Of a DNA stretch of 22,514 nucleotides, positions 22,094 through 22,514 are shown piece after piece (positions within the stretch are counted from its first letter, which is position 1; each line of letters starts with the position of its first letter). The DNA lies in NCBI GenBank assembly GCA_002452315.1, contig DKFH01000183.1, forward strand, positions 1 through 22,514, in the 5' to 3' direction. Made by a program: the position numbers and the translations under genes. The notes beneath the pieces were generated by a model. It was not told the origin of the DNA and ran no database searches. It saw only the letters and a list, made by a program, of their open reading frames with translations. Source of the DNA: Anaerolineaceae bacterium UBA6801. GTDB lineage: Bacteria > Chloroflexota > Anaerolineae > Anaerolineales > Anaerolineaceae.

Positions 22094-22288
22094 TTACGCC
22101 TCTTCAACCACCACCAGGTGCGACACCTTGTCAAGCATGCCTCGTAAGACAGGATTGTCCTCATGCGTCACAGTTTGGTTGAGTTTCTTCAAGCCCAAAG
22201 CTCTTAGGGTCGCCTTTTGGCGTTTTGAATAGCCAATCGGGCTCTTCACCAAGGTGATTTCCAATTGTGTTTGTTTTTTTCTAGCCAT
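22094..22288 (-). CDS. rpmD: 50S ribosomal protein L30
   Basis: The 64-residue protein shows LEITLVKSPIGYSKRQKATLR and LGLKKLNQTVTHEDNPVLRGML, the L30 core that binds 23S rRNA. It overlaps the rpsE stop by 8 bases. The GGGAG in the end of rpsE serves as its ribosome binding site. Confidence 0.96.
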   Translation of the reverse strand: MARKKQTQLEITLVKSPIGYSKRQKATLRALGLKKLNQTVTHEDNPVLRGMLDKVSHLVVVEEA

Positions 22289-22514
22289 GTTTCTCTCGCT
22301 CCCAATAGGGTTTCACCTGTTCTAAGGGTAATCCACGCCTGGCAGCTTGCTCCTCGGGGGATTTTAACTGGTCCAATGCGTTAAAGGTGGCTCGCACCAC
22401 ATTGAGAACGTTATTGCTGCCCAGCGATTTGGTCAAAATATCATGCACGCCCAGCGCTTCAAGCACAGCACGCACACCGCCACCGGCGATCACACCGGTT
22501 CCAGCGCCTGCCGG
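22281..22514 (-). CDS. rpsE: 30S ribosomal protein S5, partial (N-terminus beyond window edge)
   Basis: 77 C-terminal residues are visible, starting PAGAGTGVIAGGGVRAVLEA and continuing GVHDILTKSLGSNNVLNVVRATFNAL, the C-terminal domain signature of S5. The end RGLPLEQVKPYWEREKHG is the variable tail. About half of the usual 165-170 residues, including the double-stranded RNA-binding domain, lie outside the window. Confidence 0.96.
   Translation of the reverse strand, partial: PAGAGTGVIAGGGVRAVLEALGVHDILTKSLGSNNVLNVVRATFNALDQLKSPEEQAARRGLPLEQVKPYWEREKHG

Overview
The window is bacterial chromosome. It probably comes from a Chloroflexota genome of the Anaerolineae type. This is inferred from the rplQ-truA-rplM-rpsI gene order, a fused YabN-type methylase/MazG protein, a bacterial eRF1-like protein, and dispersed palindromes of a kind common in that group. 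No rRNA gene is present to confirm it.

Layout: 1-876 (minus) holds the 5' part of a tocopherol-cyclase-like gene, open at the window edge, and a possible 46-codon ORF with a near-perfect ribosome binding site. 1004-1366 (plus) is a decayed DUF2807 lipoprotein gene, followed by a small LiaF/DUF5668-type membrane protein. A hairpin at 2011-2050 separates it from a convergent HIT-family hydrolase gene. 2730-4665 (plus) is a compact xseA-xseB-DUF212 operon (exonuclease VII plus a PAP2-like membrane protein). A repeat-rich spacer with a terminator follows, then a DUF1295 membrane protein and a monocistronic baeRF-type protein with its own promoter and terminator.

7416-10476 (minus) holds a YfcC-type transporter and an AbiEi/AbiEii type IV toxin-antitoxin (TA) pair, the one clearly accessory module. 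Its promoter is the best in the window (TTGACA-17-TATTAT). A nested 46-bp dyad lies between the -10 box and the start codon. 10733-13803 (minus) is an overlapping mazG-murJ pair.

13979 to the right edge (minus, transcribed right to left) is the end of the spc operon, the alpha operon, and the L13/S9 genes: rpsE'-rpmD-rplO-secY-adk-map-rpmJ-rpsM-rpsK-rpsD-rpoA-rplQ-truA-rplM-rpsI. infA, usually found between map and rpmJ, is missing; that 60-bp gap instead holds a promoter-like sequence.

The least expected signal is a set of degenerate tandem repeats in strict 7-bp phase (sense strand GTG/GGT-rich). They begin at or within 10 bases of the stop codons of four unrelated genes (DUF212, yfcC, abiEii, murJ) and are absent where an obvious hairpin terminator directly follows the gene. 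No wholly new multi-gene system was seen.
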